A stretch of DNA of 64,000 bases from Hybos culiciformis. Lineage: Eukaryota; Arthropoda; Insecta; Diptera; Hybotidae. The DNA is taken from positions 105,460,485-105,524,484 of the forward strand of contig OZ023273.1 in the NCBI GenBank assembly GCA_964007475.1. The letters run 5' to 3'. Below are positions 63,801-64,000 of the stretch, one piece after another (position 1 is the stretch's first letter; every line of letters begins with the position of its first letter). Position numbers and translations under genes: made by a program. The notes beneath the pieces are model-generated. The model was not told where the DNA came from, did no database searches, and was given only the letters and a program-made list of their open reading frames with translations.

Positions 63801-64000
63801 AAAAAAATTAAAGTCGAGTTTTATTTCATTCACCTGATGTTACCATTATACCATTTCATTTTAATTGAAAAATGTTGGCGGTAAAAAATTTTTTTTTAAC
63901 TTTTTTTAATATTTTTAGTCTCTCTGATCGAATGTGTGCTCAACGTGTAGGTGGTTTGGTTTTGAATAATTATATATTTATACATACTTATTTAGTTTAG
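60891..64000. other. AT-rich non-coding stretch
   Basis: No gene or structured repeat was recognised. The frames at 61099-61419, 61112-61312 and 61682-61933 are low-complexity, and two of them overlap on opposite strands. Confidence 0.6.

Overview
The window is very AT-rich eukaryotic DNA (by eye about four fifths A+T). It is full of A and T homopolymers, (AAT)n tracts and TATGTATA-type sequence. No open frame carries a recognisable protein domain. The longest frames are low-complexity poly-Lys/poly-Phe runs or lie across repeats. The texture (short TA-rich microsatellites, many 150-1100 bp palindromic non-autonomous DNA transposons, a tRNA-derived SINE) fits an insect intergenic region or long intron, most likely a fly. 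The species is not identifiable from what I can see, and the organism call is inference.

The informative content is mobile DNA. Four roughly 1 kb foldback elements are bounded by 9-bp target duplications: A1 (6038-7056), C (17160-18193), A2 (32897-33917) and B (41784-42911). Nine-base duplications and long, internally repetitive inverted arms are the hallmark of FB/Mutator-like elements. A1 and A2 are copies of one family inserted in opposite orientations. B is a different family built from 59-60 bp quasi-palindromic units. C is a degenerate third family that shares short words with B. A1, A2 and B all carry at their centre the same GC-rich palindrome of about 120 bp, although the A and B arms are unrelated. 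In A1 and A2 this core is a perfect palindrome, and the substitutions that separate the two copies are mirrored in both halves.

Other elements are a 906-bp palindromic element with hairpins nested in each arm (25986-26891) and a second copy that is exactly one half of it (8582-9122). There is a hAT-like MITE with an 8-bp target duplication (23018-23270) and two short near-perfect foldbacks (23717-23903, 39694-39844). Word-built elements lie at 2671-3562 and 19242-19610, and a MITE lies at 16535-16801. Two copies of a tRNA-derived SINE lie at 21644-21777 and 51936-52062, and weaker inverted repeats are scattered throughout.

Three short stretches (10833-11066 minus, 43452-43685 plus, 45944-46039 minus) have codon-like, compositionally complex reading frames. 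They are the only candidates for exon or pseudogene remnants; none is recognised. The rest is simple AT-rich sequence in which I see no gene.
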